From assembly GCA_016285645.1 (NCBI GenBank), contig JAEERC010000060.1, forward strand, positions 1 to 53,733: a stretch of 53,733 nt of DNA, written 5' to 3'. Numbering within the stretch: position 1 is the first letter of the stretch; each line of letters starts with the position of its first letter. Below, in pieces: positions 32,855 through 41,885 of the stretch. The stretch comes from Clostridiaceae bacterium. GTDB lineage: Bacteria; Bacillota; Clostridia; Oscillospirales; Acutalibacteraceae. The translations under genes and the position numbers were made by a program. The notes beneath the pieces are model-generated. The model saw only the letters and a list, made by a program, of their open reading frames with translations. It made no database searches and was not told the DNA's origin.

Positions 32855-33097
32855 ATGAAACATACCACAAAAGGAAATATAAAAATGATTTTAATTATAA
32901 TTGGGGCTTTCCTTTTAATTGCAATGTTTCTCGGTTCTTTATATAATGATGATTCGTCTAATTCATATTCCGATCGCGGAAGATATGGCAGAGGATATGA
33001 ATATGATAGAAATGTCTATGATATTGCAGGTGCATATGGCGAAGATCCCGATGTTGTAAATGACAAGATTAATCGAGTAGCAGAAGCAATGAATTAA
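32855..33097 (+). CDS. Small membrane protein, unknown
   Basis: An 80-residue protein. A short basic N-terminus (MKHTTKGNIK) precedes one membrane helix (MILIIIGAFLLIAMFLGSLY). The hydrophilic tail is rich in Asp, Ser, Tyr, Arg and Gly (SYSDRGRYGRGYEYDR) and ends in an acidic helix (DPDVVNDKINRVAEAMN). Family unknown. AAAGGGGGA precedes ATG 32855. It is read together with the next gene (11-base gap) and sits opposite a mini-XRE regulator. Composition is AT-rich relative to the flanks. Confidence 0.75.
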   Translation: MKHTTKGNIKMILIIIGAFLLIAMFLGSLYNDDSSNSYSDRGRYGRGYEYDRNVYDIAGAYGEDPDVVNDKINRVAEAMN

Positions 33098-33108
33098 AAG
33101 GAAAAAAT

Positions 33109-33504
33109 ATGAATAAGTTTAAAGATAAACGTTTATTGATTTTAGGAATGGTTTCAATTGTTTGCATTGTTGTAATTATAATTATTTTTTTAGTGGCAAG
33201 CGGTTATAACAACCATAATAGAATAATTGAAAAAACAACTGTTAGAACTGTAAATACAACAACCTACAATTCATTCAACAATTACAATGAAAGTAGAGAA
33301 TACACAAAGAACTACTCATATTTCAGCAATAAATACGGAAACGCTTCAACACGATGTGCGCATCCCGGATGTTCAAATTATATTGCTTCATCCGGAGATA
33401 CAAATTGTTGTGTTGTCCATTCAAAAAGATGTCGTGAATGCGGATGCTATATAGATGAAGACGCAATGTATTGTATGGATTGCTTGGAAAATGAGTTCTA
33501 TTAA
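33109..33504 (+). CDS. Membrane-anchored protein with Cys-rich zinc-ribbon-like tail
   Basis: A 131-residue protein. An N-terminal membrane helix (residues 8-29) is followed by an Asn/Thr/Tyr-rich linker and a C-terminal Cys-rich domain: CAHPGCSNYI, CCVVHSKRCRECGCYI, YCMDCLENE. The four Cys pairs plus His residues suggest one or two zinc knuckles. Family and function unknown. It is the second gene of a two-gene unit with the preceding small membrane protein and has the same AT-rich composition. Ribosome site AAAGGAAAAA precedes ATG 33109. Confidence 0.75.
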   Translation: MNKFKDKRLLILGMVSIVCIVVIIIIFLVASGYNNHNRIIEKTTVRTVNTTTYNSFNNYNESREYTKNYSYFSNKYGNASTRCAHPGCSNYIASSGDTNCCVVHSKRCRECGCYIDEDAMYCMDCLENEFY

Positions 33505-33517
33505 TCAATAAAAAAAC

Positions 33518-33547
33518 AACGGCTTGCAGTCACATCTGCAAGCCGTT
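33518..33547. terminator. Bidirectional terminator between Cys-rich gene and capA-like gene
   Basis: A perfect 12-bp stem (AACGGCTTGCAG 33518-33529 with CTGCAAGCCGTT 33536-33547), loop TCACAT. On the minus strand GTTTTTTTATTG follows. The sequence is closely related to the hairpin at 32523-32553. Confidence 0.88.
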
Positions 33548-33553
33548 AATCTT

Positions 33554-34864
33554 TTACCCTGCCGTAACATTTCCCTCGCTGTCGATTTTTATTTTTGACG
33601 GGGAAATGTCGATTATTTTACTGAAAATTCTGTCGCGTTCGGAGTCAAGCCCGAGGTATTTGACTTCGGAGTTTTCCTGCCTGCCGGGCATGAATTTGAG
33701 CGATATATTGCCGTTTTCAATCCTCAGCACGGCAAGCCCCGAGTCGAGTGTCTTTGTGCCGAAAAGGAAGTTGCCCAGGCTGTAAACAACGGGCTTTCCG
33801 TTGTAGATTTCCATACCCTGCAGGATATGCGGGTGAGCGCCGATTACCGCGTCCGCGCCCGCGTCGATATATTTTTTCGCAAGCTCCTTCTGCGGGTCGG
33901 TAAGCTCCGTGGAATACTCCGCTCCCCAGTGCACATAAACAATTACATAATCGTTTTTGGCTTTCGCTTCGGCTACTCTGTTTATCAGTTCCTCGCTGCC
34001 CTCATAGCAGCCGAAAACGCCTTCGGAATCCTTCGTCGCAACCGGGGTGAAACGGATGCTCTCCGCTCTTGAGGCGGCAAGGTATGCTACTTTACACCCG
34101 TTGATTATATAACTGATTTCCTTTGACGCCTCATTCAGATTCTCACCCGCGCCGACTCTCGCAATCCCCGCGTTATCAAGGGTTTCAAGCGTGTCAACGA
34201 AGGCGTCGTGACCGTAGTCGTAGGTGTGGTTGTTAGCGAGCGAAACAATGTCAACACCCAGCAAGGTCAAATACTTTACACTGTCGGGATCCGCGCGGAA
34301 AGTATACTGTTTGTTCGCCATCGGCGTTCCGCGTTCTGAATATGTGAATTCGTTGTTGACCAGCATAATGTCAACCGATTTCATAACATTTTTGAACGCG
34401 CTGTCAATGCAGTCGAGCACCCCGTTGGCAAGCTCCCTGGCGTGAGGCATAATGTAGCCCTCTTCGGTGAAATTCATATCGCCGGTAAAGCCGAGCTCAA
34501 AATAATTCTTTCCGTTTGAGCCGAGGTCGATAACCGTTTTGCCGTCAATCTCGTTGCCGAAGCGCGAGAGCATAACATTTATCGATTCGCCGTTTGCGCC
34601 CTTTATGATTCCGCTTCCCGACTCAACCTGGGAGAGCATTCCGTCTATCTCCTCGGTCGGGAGCGATTCAAGAAACTGCGCGGGAATGATTCTGCCCGTC
34701 GCCTCACTCAGAACGGTGGAGGCGGTTGAATAATCATAGGGGGCGGATGAGGCGGCGCCGTTTTCGGCCGCGGCGTTCTGCTTTGCCGTCATCGCGTGAT
34801 ATGAAATTGTAAGCGGCAGAAAGAATATCAGAAGCAGCGCAAGCGCGAACAGTGCTTTTTTCAC
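33554..34864 (-). CDS. CapA/PgsA-family metallophosphatase-fold protein
   Basis: A 436-residue protein with an N-terminal signal/anchor (KKALFALALLLIFFLPLTISYHA), an Ala/Ser-rich linker and a CapA domain. Family motifs: GFTGDMNF, MLVNNEFTYS, SLANNHTYDYG, VYVHWGAEYS, IGAHPHILQGMEIY and YSLGNFLFG. CapA proteins are linked with poly-gamma-glutamate capsule synthesis in Bacillus, but most clostridial members are uncharacterised surface phosphoesterase-like proteins, and no capBC genes are nearby. The start is GTG 34864, fixed by GAGGAGGT 6 bases upstream. It lies 45 bases after thrS on the same strand and could be read from it. Confidence 0.87.
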   Translation of the reverse strand: MKKALFALALLLIFFLPLTISYHAMTAKQNAAAENGAASSAPYDYSTASTVLSEATGRIIPAQFLESLPTEEIDGMLSQVESGSGIIKGANGESINVMLSRFGNEIDGKTVIDLGSNGKNYFELGFTGDMNFTEEGYIMPHARELANGVLDCIDSAFKNVMKSVDIMLVNNEFTYSERGTPMANKQYTFRADPDSVKYLTLLGVDIVSLANNHTYDYGHDAFVDTLETLDNAGIARVGAGENLNEASKEISYIINGCKVAYLAASRAESIRFTPVATKDSEGVFGCYEGSEELINRVAEAKAKNDYVIVYVHWGAEYSTELTDPQKELAKKYIDAGADAVIGAHPHILQGMEIYNGKPVVYSLGNFLFGTKTLDSGLAVLRIENGNISLKFMPGRQENSEVKYLGLDSERDRIFSKIIDISPSKIKIDSEGNVTAG

Positions 34865-34909
34865 GGCTTTACCTCCTCACCTTTTATTTTACAGAAACGG
34901 AAATTCAAA

Positions 34910-36823
34910 TCAGAATATTTCTTTGCTTTCAACCTGTTCCTTCGCCAGGGCGATGAAATCCTCAAGCTTCATTGCGGTTGTGCCCTCTTCGCCTCTTCTG
35001 CGAACGGAGACCGTGCCGTTTTCAATGTCCTTGTCGCCGAGAACGATGATGTACGGAATCTTCTTGAGAAGCGCCTCGCGGATTTTGTAGCCCGTCTTTT
35101 CGCTTCTTGTGTCAACCGTACCTCTGAAGCCCTGTGCCTCAAGCTTTTTGAGAAGTTCGGCGGACGCCTCGTGATGGCGGTCGGCTATCGGAAGAATTCT
35201 TATCTGTTCGGGCGCGAGCCACAGCGGGAAAGCGCCCGCGAAATGCTCGGTGATAACGCCGATAAAGCGCTCAACGGAGCCGAAAACAACCCTGTGAATC
35301 ATAACGGGAGTATGCTTTTCGCCGTCCGCGCCCGTGTATTCGAGGTTGAATCTGCCGGGCAGCTGATAGTCGAGCTGAATCGTGCCGCACTGCCAGGTTC
35401 TGCCGAGGGAGTCCTCAATATGGAAGTCGAGTTTCGGGCCGTAGAAGGCGCCGTCACCCTCGTTGATTATATATGTTTTGCCTATGCTTGTTATGGCGTC
35501 GGCGAGGTTCTTTGTGGCGATTTCCCAGTCCTCAACGCTGCCGATGTGATCCTCGGGCATTGTGGAAAGTTCAATGGTGTAGGGGAGTTGGAATACCGAA
35601 TAGACCTCGTCGAAGAGCTTCGCAATGCGGATAACCTCGTCGCGTATCATTTCGGGAGCGAGAAGGATATGCGCGTCATCCTGAGTGAAGCAGCGCACGC
35701 GGAACATGCCGTGAAGGGCGCCGGAAAGCTCGTTTCTGTGAACTTTGCCGAGCTCGCCGTAGCGCAGCGGAAGCTCCTTGTATGAGTGCGGCTCAAGGTC
35801 GTAAACAAGAATGCTGCCGGGGCAGTTCATCGGTTTTATCGCGAAATCCTCGTCATCGATAACCGTGGTGTACATATCGTCGTGATAGTGCTCCCAGTGG
35901 CCCGAAGTCTCCCAGAGCGAGCGCTTCATAATCTGCGGAGTCGAGATTTCAAGATAATCCCATTTCTTGTGAACCTCGTGCCAATAATCTATGAGAGTGT
36001 TGCGCAGAACCATACCGTTGGGAAGGAAGAAGGGCATACCGGGCGCCTCATCGCGGAAGGCGAAGAGGTCGAGGTCTCTGCCGAGTTTTCTGTGGTCGCG
36101 CTTTTTTGCTTCCTCAATCGCCTCAAGATAGGCGTCGAGTTCCTCTTTCTTTGTGAACGCCGTGGCGTAAATGCGCTGAAGCATCTTGTTCTTCTCGCTG
36201 CCGCGCCAGTAAGCGCCTGTCGCGCTGAGAAGTTTGAACGCCTTTATTCTGCCCGTTGACGCAATGTGAGGGCCGGCGCAGAGTTCGGTGAATTCGCCCT
36301 GCTTGTAGAAGCTTATGTTCTCGCCCTTGTCGGCGTGCTCCTCAACAAGTTCAACTTTATAGATTTCGCCGAGTTCCTTATAGTGATTTATCGCGTCCTC
36401 GGGAGACATCTCAAAATGCTCAAGGGGAAGGTCCTCCTTGATGATTTTCTTCATCTCCTCCTCGATTTTTTCGAGGTCTTCGGGAGTGAAGGGGCTGTCA
36501 ACATCAAAGTCATAGTAAAAACCGTTTTCAATTGAGGGACCTATGGCGAGTTTCGCCTCGGGATAAAGGCGCTTGACCGCCTGAGCCATAACATGCGAAG
36601 CGGTGTGGCGGTATGTGCGCTTGCCGTCCTCGTCGTCAAAGGTGAGAATCTGCAGTTCGCAGTCCTCGTTGAGGGGAGTGCGAAGATCCTTTACCTCGCC
36701 GTTGATTTTAGCGACACACGCGGCTTTGTAAAGCCCCATGCCGAGCGACTTCGCAATGTCCATCGCGGTTGTGCCGTTTTCGTATTCCTTTACGATTCCG
36801 TCTTTGAGAGTAACATTAATCAT
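34910..36823 (-). CDS. thrS: Threonyl-tRNA synthetase
   Basis: A 637-residue class II synthetase. It begins with the TGS domain (MINVTLKDGIVKEYENG). The second additional (editing) domain follows, with HTASHVMAQA and the CAGPH motif. Next is the catalytic core with MNCPGS (zinc Cys) and RVRCFTQDDAH (motif 2 region), and last the anticodon-binding domain. ATG 36823 is chosen because AGGAGG lies 7 bases upstream and the TGS domain starts there; the frame stays open farther upstream only through the leader RNA. A T-box leader upstream couples expression to uncharged tRNA-Thr. Confidence 0.97.
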   Translation of the reverse strand: MINVTLKDGIVKEYENGTTAMDIAKSLGMGLYKAACVAKINGEVKDLRTPLNEDCELQILTFDDEDGKRTYRHTASHVMAQAVKRLYPEAKLAIGPSIENGFYYDFDVDSPFTPEDLEKIEEEMKKIIKEDLPLEHFEMSPEDAINHYKELGEIYKVELVEEHADKGENISFYKQGEFTELCAGPHIASTGRIKAFKLLSATGAYWRGSEKNKMLQRIYATAFTKKEELDAYLEAIEEAKKRDHRKLGRDLDLFAFRDEAPGMPFFLPNGMVLRNTLIDYWHEVHKKWDYLEISTPQIMKRSLWETSGHWEHYHDDMYTTVIDDEDFAIKPMNCPGSILVYDLEPHSYKELPLRYGELGKVHRNELSGALHGMFRVRCFTQDDAHILLAPEMIRDEVIRIAKLFDEVYSVFQLPYTIELSTMPEDHIGSVEDWEIATKNLADAITSIGKTYIINEGDGAFYGPKLDFHIEDSLGRTWQCGTIQLDYQLPGRFNLEYTGADGEKHTPVMIHRVVFGSVERFIGVITEHFAGAFPLWLAPEQIRILPIADRHHEASAELLKKLEAQGFRGTVDTRSEKTGYKIREALLKKIPYIIVLGDKDIENGTVSVRRRGEEGTTAMKLEDFIALAKEQVESKEIF

Positions 36824-36844
36824 ATTTTTACCTCCTGTGGTTAA

Positions 36845-37095
36845 TTTAAAAAATAAAAAAACTCCATCCCGAATAACAGGATGAAGCTTTGAACGCTCCA
36901 CGGTTCCACCCGTAATTGCGGAAAAAAATCCGCCTCTCATTCGGCTTTTAACGGTGCCCGCCGGCACGGCTTGCTTTCTCGCCGCGCACTCCGCAGAAGG
37001 TGGTTTTACCGCTCTTTTACCCGCGCTCACAGCCACGGCGCGGATTCTCTGGAAAAAGCGTGTGCAGTAAAACTGTCTGCATCATCGTTTTGAAA
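36845..37095 (-). promoter_or_regulatory. T-box leader of thrS
   Basis: On the minus strand the conserved T-box sequence GGGTGGAACCGTGG is at 36911-36898. It is followed by a terminator hairpin (36886-36879 with 36869-36862) and a long T run (36860-36845). Upstream, the stem I region runs from about 37085. A likely specifier codon ACC (Thr) sits at 37004-37002 in GTAAAACCACC and is followed by the usual purine. Uncharged tRNA-Thr would stabilise the antiterminator. Specifier assignment is by eye. Confidence 0.93.
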
Positions 37096-37106
37096 AGATT
37101 GCTATA

Positions 37107-37135
37107 ATATTAACACCGCGGCACATAATTGTCAA
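37107..37135 (-). promoter_or_regulatory. Promoter of the thrS T-box transcript
   Basis: On the minus strand TTGACA (37135-37130), 17 bases, TAATAT (37112-37107). Confidence 0.75.
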
Positions 37136-37321
37136 CATTTAATTTATATTAAAATAAACAAAAAACTTGACATATTTATCTAAATGCTATATATTTATCC
37201 TAATAGTGCTATTTTGTGCCGGGATGGTGGATTCCGGCCTGAAATATACAATAAGTGCTATTGAATTTGCAATAGGCCTTTTACTTTTGAAAAAATTTTA
37301 ATGAAGGAGGAATGCTTTCAG

Positions 37322-38884
37322 ATGCCTCAGGTTTCAATTCTTGTAGCTGCAATAATCGCTGTTGTTGCTGCCGTTGTATTTCTGATAATCGGCTACAGCG
37401 CAGGTCAGTCACATAGAAAGAAGGTTGCGGAGCAGGCGATCGGCTCGGCTGAAAAAGAAGCCGCGCGTATAGTAAACGACGCCGTCAAAACCGCTGAAGA
37501 AACAAAGAAGGAATCCATCCTTGAAGCGAAGGATGAGATTCACAGGCAGCGCACCGAAGCGGAAAAGGAACTCCGCGAAAGGCGCAAAGAGGTTCAGAGA
37601 ACCGAAAACAGGCTGATTCAGAAAGAGGAATCACTTGACAAAAAGAGCGAAAATCTTGAAAAGAAAGACGAAATTCTCAACGAAAAAATCAAACAGGCGG
37701 AGATAAAACTCGAGGAGGTCGAGGCGGTAAAACGCAGCGAGTTCCAGCAGCTTGAAAAAATCTCCGGCTACACAAAGGAGCAGGCGAAGGAATATCTTCT
37801 CACCGCTCTTGAGCAGAGCTTAGGCCACGAAAAAGCCCTTCGCATTCAGGAATTCGAGCAGAAGACCAAGGACGAATCCGAAGCGATTGCAAGGGATATC
37901 ATTTCAACAGCCATCCAGCGCTGCGCCGCGGACCACGCCGCGGAGGCGACCGTTTCGGTTGTGCCCCTTCCCAACGATGAAATGAAGGGCCGCATAATCG
38001 GCAGAGAGGGCAGAAACGTCCGCACTCTTGAGACTATCACGGGCGTTGACCTTATAATTGACGACACTCCCGAAGCCATCACCGTTTCGAGCTTTGACCC
38101 GGTGCGCCGCGAAGTGGCGAGACTCACCATTGAAAAACTCATAGCGGACGGCAGAATTCATCCCACCAGAATTGAGGAGATGTTCGAAAAATCCAAGAAG
38201 GAAGTCGAGCAGACAATCAGGCAGACCGGCGAGCGCGCCGTTGTCGACGCAGGCGTAAACGGAATCCACCCCGAACTCGTCAAACTGCTCGGTAAACTCA
38301 GATACCGCACAAGCTACGGTCAGAACGTGCTCAACCACTCGCTTGAGGTCTCCTATATCGCGGGTCTTCTCGCGTCGGAACTCGGCATTGACCCGAAACT
38401 TGCAAAACGCGCAGGCCTTCTTCACGACATAGGCAAGGCGCTCGACCACGAAATTGACGGCTCGCATGTTCAGCTCGGCGTTGAATACGCGAGAAAATAC
38501 AAAGAGAACGAACAGGTCATCCACGCCATTCAGGCGCACCACGGCGATGTTGAGGCAAAAACTATCACCGCGTGCCTCGTTCAGGCGGCGGATGCCATCT
38601 CGGCGGCAAGACCCGGCGCCAGACGCGAGAATGTACAGAACTACATCAAGCGTCTTGAAAAACTTGAGGAAATCGGTTCCGGCTTTGACGGCGTTGAACG
38701 CACCTTCGCCATTCAGGCGGGCCGTGAAATCCGTCTTATGGTCAAACCCGAAAAAATCAGCGACGACGATATGGTTCTTCTTGCCCGCAATGTGGCGCAG
38801 AAGATTGAGGAAGAGCTTGAATATCCCGGTCAGATAAAGGTCAATATTATCAGGGAAAGCAGAGCGGTTGATTTCGCAAAATAA
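37322..38884 (+). CDS. rny: Ribonuclease Y
   Basis: A 520-residue membrane-bound endoribonuclease that initiates mRNA decay in Firmicutes. There is one N-terminal helix ([21 protein letters not shown]). A long charged coiled coil covers about residues 30-180, a KH domain carries GREG at 227-230, and the HD domain has its catalytic HD pair at His368-Asp369 in [15 protein letters not shown] 37322 (MPQV) is chosen over an earlier in-frame ATG because AAGGAGG overlaps that earlier codon and sits properly before MPQV. It is followed by ymdB, a neighbour also seen in Bacillus. Confidence 0.97.
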   Translation: MPQVSILVAAIIAVVAAVVFLIIGYSAGQSHRKKVAEQAIGSAEKEAARIVNDAVKTAEETKKESILEAKDEIHRQRTEAEKELRERRKEVQRTENRLIQKEESLDKKSENLEKKDEILNEKIKQAEIKLEEVEAVKRSEFQQLEKISGYTKEQAKEYLLTALEQSLGHEKALRIQEFEQKTKDESEAIARDIISTAIQRCAADHAAEATVSVVPLPNDEMKGRIIGREGRNVRTLETITGVDLIIDDTPEAITVSSFDPVRREVARLTIEKLIADGRIHPTRIEEMFEKSKKEVEQTIRQTGERAVVDAGVNGIHPELVKLLGKLRYRTSYGQNVLNHSLEVSYIAGLLASELGIDPKLAKRAGLLHDIGKALDHEIDGSHVQLGVEYARKYKENEQVIHAIQAHHGDVEAKTITACLVQAADAISAARPGARRENVQNYIKRLEKLEEIGSGFDGVERTFAIQAGREIRLMVKPEKISDDDMVLLARNVAQKIEEELEYPGQIKVNIIRESRAVDFAK

Positions 38885-38890
38885 TCCATC

Positions 38891-38919
38891 AGGGCTGCCC
38901 CCGGGCAGCCCTTTTTCTT
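38891..38919 (+). terminator. Terminator after rny
   Basis: A perfect 9-bp stem (AGGGCTGCC 38891-38899 with GGCAGCCCT 38904-38912), CCCG loop, then TTTTCTT. The next gene's ribosome site AAGGAG follows at 38921, so some read-through is likely. Confidence 0.88.
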
Positions 38920-38933
38920 GAAGGAGAATACCT

Positions 38934-39704
38934 TTGAATATTCTTGCCATCGGCGATGTTGTGGGGCAGGAGGGGTGCGAATTTTTAAGGCGCTCTCTGC
39001 CCGCTTTCAAAAAACTCAAAGGAATTGATTTTACTGTTGCAAACGGCGAAAACTCCGCCGCGGGCAACGGTATTACGCCCTTTTCCGCCGAGCATCTTTT
39101 TTCAAGCGGAGTCGATGTGATAACAACGGGCAATCACGTTTACAAGCGCAGGGAGATTTATGAGTTTCTCGACAGCCGCGGCGATATAGTCCGCCCCGCG
39201 AACTATCACGGCGGCAACCCCGGCAGGGGATACACCGTGTTTGACAAGGGCAGCGTGCAGATAGGCATTGTAAACCTTTCGGGCAACGCGTTTATGGATT
39301 TCGCGGACAACGCTTTTTCCTGTGTTGACGGGATTCTGCCCGAACTTTCCGCCTGTAAAATAATACTTGTGGATTTTCACGCCGAGGCGACAGCCGAAAA
39401 GCGCGCCATGGGATTTTATCTTGACGGAAAAGTCACCGCCCTGTTCGGCACGCACACCCACGTGCAGACCTCGGACGCCCAGGTTCTGCCGAAATCAACG
39501 GGCTACATCACCGACCTCGGAATGACGGGCCCTGCCGACTCCGTGCTCGGCATTGATTACGACATAGCCGCCGGCAGGCTTAAAACGGGTATGCCCGTGA
39601 GATTTATGCCCGCGAAGGGGCGCTGCTTTATGTGCGGGTGTATATTCGAGGTTGACGAAAAAACAGGCAGAACGCTCTCTGCCGAGGCGGTCTGCGTGGA
39701 GTAA
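38934..39704 (+). CDS. ymdB: YmdB-family metallophosphoesterase (TIGR00282)
   Basis: A 256-residue binuclear-metal phosphodiesterase. Motifs in order: ILAIGDVVGQEG, ANGENSAAGNG, TGNHVYKRREI, VDFHAEATAEK, GTHTHVQTSDA and YITDLGMTGP. In B. subtilis YmdB hydrolyses 2',3'-cyclic nucleotides and affects the switch between motility and biofilm. The start is TTG 38934 with AAGGAG 8 bases upstream. It lies directly downstream of rny, as in many Firmicutes, and is followed 2 bases later by the DUF896 gene. Confidence 0.93.
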   Translation: MNILAIGDVVGQEGCEFLRRSLPAFKKLKGIDFTVANGENSAAGNGITPFSAEHLFSSGVDVITTGNHVYKRREIYEFLDSRGDIVRPANYHGGNPGRGYTVFDKGSVQIGIVNLSGNAFMDFADNAFSCVDGILPELSACKIILVDFHAEATAEKRAMGFYLDGKVTALFGTHTHVQTSDAQVLPKSTGYITDLGMTGPADSVLGIDYDIAAGRLKTGMPVRFMPAKGRCFMCGCIFEVDEKTGRTLSAEAVCVE

Positions 39705-39706
39705 TT

Positions 39707-39919
39707 ATGAAAAAACGAATTGAGAGAATAAACGAGCTTTATCATCTTTCCCGGGAGCGCGAACTCACCGCCGAAGAGAAGGAGGAGCAGGCGCGCCTTC
39801 GCAGGGAATATGTTGAAGCGTTCAGGGCAAACCTCGTTTCACAGCTTGACAACACATACATAGTTGACGAAAACGGCAACAAAACCGCCGTTAAGGACAG
39901 AAGAAAGCAGCAGGGCTGA
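39707..39919 (+). CDS. DUF896 (YnzC-like) small helical protein
   Basis: A 70-residue charged protein with the DUF896 pattern: a helical hairpin (IERINELYHLSRERELTAEEKEEQ), RLRREYVEAFRANL, then the short tail DNTYIVDENGNK. YnzC-type proteins are small cytosolic proteins of unknown function; in B. subtilis ynzC lies in an SOS-induced operon with yneA. Here it is tightly packed between ymdB and a ttcA-like gene (2-base and 1-base gaps), so it is read with them. GTGGAG lies just before the ATG. Confidence 0.88.
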   Translation: MKKRIERINELYHLSRERELTAEEKEEQARLRREYVEAFRANLVSQLDNTYIVDENGNKTAVKDRRKQQG

Positions 39920-39920
39920 T

Positions 39921-40631
39921 ATGCAGAAGCTTTTAAGTTATATGCGCTCCGCCGTGCAGCAGTACAATATGATTGAAGAGGGCGACCGCATAGCCGTAGG
40001 GCTTTCGGGCGGCAAGGATTCCGTGGCGATGCTCGCGGCTCTTGCCAGACTGCGCTCGTTCTACCCGAAAAAAATCGACCTTGTCGCCATAACTCTCGAT
40101 ATGCGATTTGACGATAAGGATACGGATTATTCGGCTCTTGAGGAACTCTGCAAAGAACTTGATGTGCCCTATGTCATAAAGCGCACTCAGCTTGCGAAAA
40201 TCGTGTTTGAATCCGGCGAAAACGGCGGACCCTGCAGCCTCTGCGCGCGAATGAGAAGGGGAATCCTTCACAACACGGCAAAGGAAAACGGCTGCAACAA
40301 AATCGCTCTCGGCCATCATCTCGACGATGTCGCCGAAACCTTTATGATGAATTTACTGAACGGCGGTACGCTCGACTGCTTCAGCCCCGTAACTTACCTC
40401 TCGCGTAAAGAAATCTATATGATAAGACCTATGATTTTCGCTCGTGAGAGCGACTGCGCGAGGGTTGTCAGGCGCGGCAATCTGCCTGTTGTAAAAAATA
40501 AATGCCCCGCCGACGGCAACACCGAACGGCAGGAAATAAAAGAACTTCTCTCGTCGTATGAAAGAAAATACGGCGATGTCAGGAACAAAATTCTCGGCGC
40601 CATGCAGCGCAAAAACATAAACGGTTATTAA
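39921..40631 (+). CDS. TtcA-family tRNA 2-thiocytidine synthetase
   Basis: A 236-residue PP-loop ATPase. SGGKDS is at residues 29-34, CSLC at Cys105/Cys108, and GHHLDDVAETFMMNLLNGG and a later KCPADG match the TtcA group, which thiolates C32 of certain tRNAs using an Fe-S cluster and ATP. ATG 39921 immediately follows the DUF896 stop. An upstream in-frame start would overlap DUF896 by about 57 bases and add a non-conserved extension, so it is rejected. Last gene of the ymdB unit. Confidence 0.88.
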   Translation: MQKLLSYMRSAVQQYNMIEEGDRIAVGLSGGKDSVAMLAALARLRSFYPKKIDLVAITLDMRFDDKDTDYSALEELCKELDVPYVIKRTQLAKIVFESGENGGPCSLCARMRRGILHNTAKENGCNKIALGHHLDDVAETFMMNLLNGGTLDCFSPVTYLSRKEIYMIRPMIFARESDCARVVRRGNLPVVKNKCPADGNTERQEIKELLSSYERKYGDVRNKILGAMQRKNINGY

Positions 40632-40655
40632 TTCTCTGTATCAGAGGTGATATTT

Positions 40656-41873
40656 ATGAAATACCTTGTTCTGCTCTATGACGGAATGGCGGACTACCCC
40701 GTGCCCGCCCTGAACGGCAAAACTCCTATGGAGGTTGCGAAAAAGCCGATATTCGACCGCCTTGCCTCAAAAGGGGAGGTCGGGATGGTGCGCACAGTCG
40801 CCAAGGGTCTCAAGCCCGGAAGCGATGTTGCGAATCTCAGCGTCATGGGCTACGATCCCCAAAAATACTACACAGGGCGTTCGCCCCTTGAAGCGGTCAG
40901 CATCGGCGTTAAAATGGCGGATGACGATATAGCGATGAGGTGCAATCTCGTAACGCTCAGTGACGAGGAAAACTACGACGAAAAAACAATGGTTGACTAT
41001 TCCGCGGGCGATATCACAAGCGAGGACGCGGCTGAGCTTATCAAAGCCGTACAGGAGCATTTCGGCGGCGGAGAGTTCGACTTTTACAGCGGAGTGAGCT
41101 ACCGCCACTGCCTTATCCATCACGGCGGCACAACCGAACTCGGCAATATGACTCCGCCTCACGACATATCCGGAAAGGTTGTCGGCGAATATATTTCAAC
41201 ACATCCCAACGCCGCGAAACTTACGGCAATGATGCGCGAGAGCTATGAATTTTTAAAGGATCATCCCGTAAACAAACGCAGGGTTTCCGAGGGCAAGCGC
41301 CCGGGCAACTCAATCTGGCTCTGGGGCGAGGGCACAAGCCCGAAGCTTGACAATTTCTATGACCTGCACGGTCTCAGGGGCAGCGTCATCTCAGCCGTTG
41401 ACCTTCTCAAAGGCATCGGCATTTCGGCGGGTATGTCAACCCCCGAAGTGGAGGGCGCCACGGGTTATATCGACACAAACTTCGAAGGCAAAGCGCAGGC
41501 GTGCGTTGAGGAGTTTAAAAAAGGCAAGGATTTTGTCTATGTTCATTTTGAGGCGCCCGACGAGTGCGGGCACCGCAACGAGCCGGAAAACAAGGTGCGC
41601 TCAATTGAAATCATAGACGAGGTCGTTCTGCCCGTGGTTCTCGGTTATCTCGACAACTGCGGCGATGACTACAAGGTTATGATTCTGCCCGACCATCCCA
41701 CTCCGATTGTAACAATGACTCACGCGGGCGATCCCGTGCCCTATATGATTTATCACAAAAACGGCGAGACCGACAGCGGAATTGAATCGATAAACGAAAA
41801 CTCCGCTCAGACTACCGGCATATTCATTGAGCCGGGTCACAATCTTATAAGAAAATTTTTCGGCGAATGCTGA
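40656..41873 (+). CDS. ApgM-type phosphoglycerate mutase / putative homoserine kinase
   Basis: A 405-residue alkaline-phosphatase-superfamily protein of the archaeal-type iPGM group. The first metal ligand is in LLYDGMADYP, the nucleophile Ser is in NLSVMGYDP, GRSPLEAVSIGV follows, and HFEAPDECGHRNEP plus ILPDHPTPIVTMTHAGDPVP carry the later metal ligands. A bacterial branch of this family has been proposed to be a homoserine kinase (TIGR02535). The close downstream metY gene (homoserine-derived substrate, 12-base gap) and the presence of a true gpmI elsewhere in the window favour that reading. AGAGGTGA precedes ATG 40656; an in-frame ATG three codons upstream is less well placed. Confidence 0.85.
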   Translation: MKYLVLLYDGMADYPVPALNGKTPMEVAKKPIFDRLASKGEVGMVRTVAKGLKPGSDVANLSVMGYDPQKYYTGRSPLEAVSIGVKMADDDIAMRCNLVTLSDEENYDEKTMVDYSAGDITSEDAAELIKAVQEHFGGGEFDFYSGVSYRHCLIHHGGTTELGNMTPPHDISGKVVGEYISTHPNAAKLTAMMRESYEFLKDHPVNKRRVSEGKRPGNSIWLWGEGTSPKLDNFYDLHGLRGSVISAVDLLKGIGISAGMSTPEVEGATGYIDTNFEGKAQACVEEFKKGKDFVYVHFEAPDECGHRNEPENKVRSIEIIDEVVLPVVLGYLDNCGDDYKVMILPDHPTPIVTMTHAGDPVPYMIYHKNGETDSGIESINENSAQTTGIFIEPGHNLIRKFFGEC

Positions 41874-41885
41874 GGAGGTATTATA

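Noticed and set aside
36824-37036. N-terminal extension of thrS
   Set aside because: The frame remains open through the T-box and terminator, but the TGS domain begins at ATG 36823, which has AGGAGG in the right place; the extension is leader RNA.
37904-39133. 409-codon open frame antisense to rny and ymdB
   Set aside because: It spans two well-supported genes and the terminator between them, without a ribosome site. It is a by-product of codon bias.
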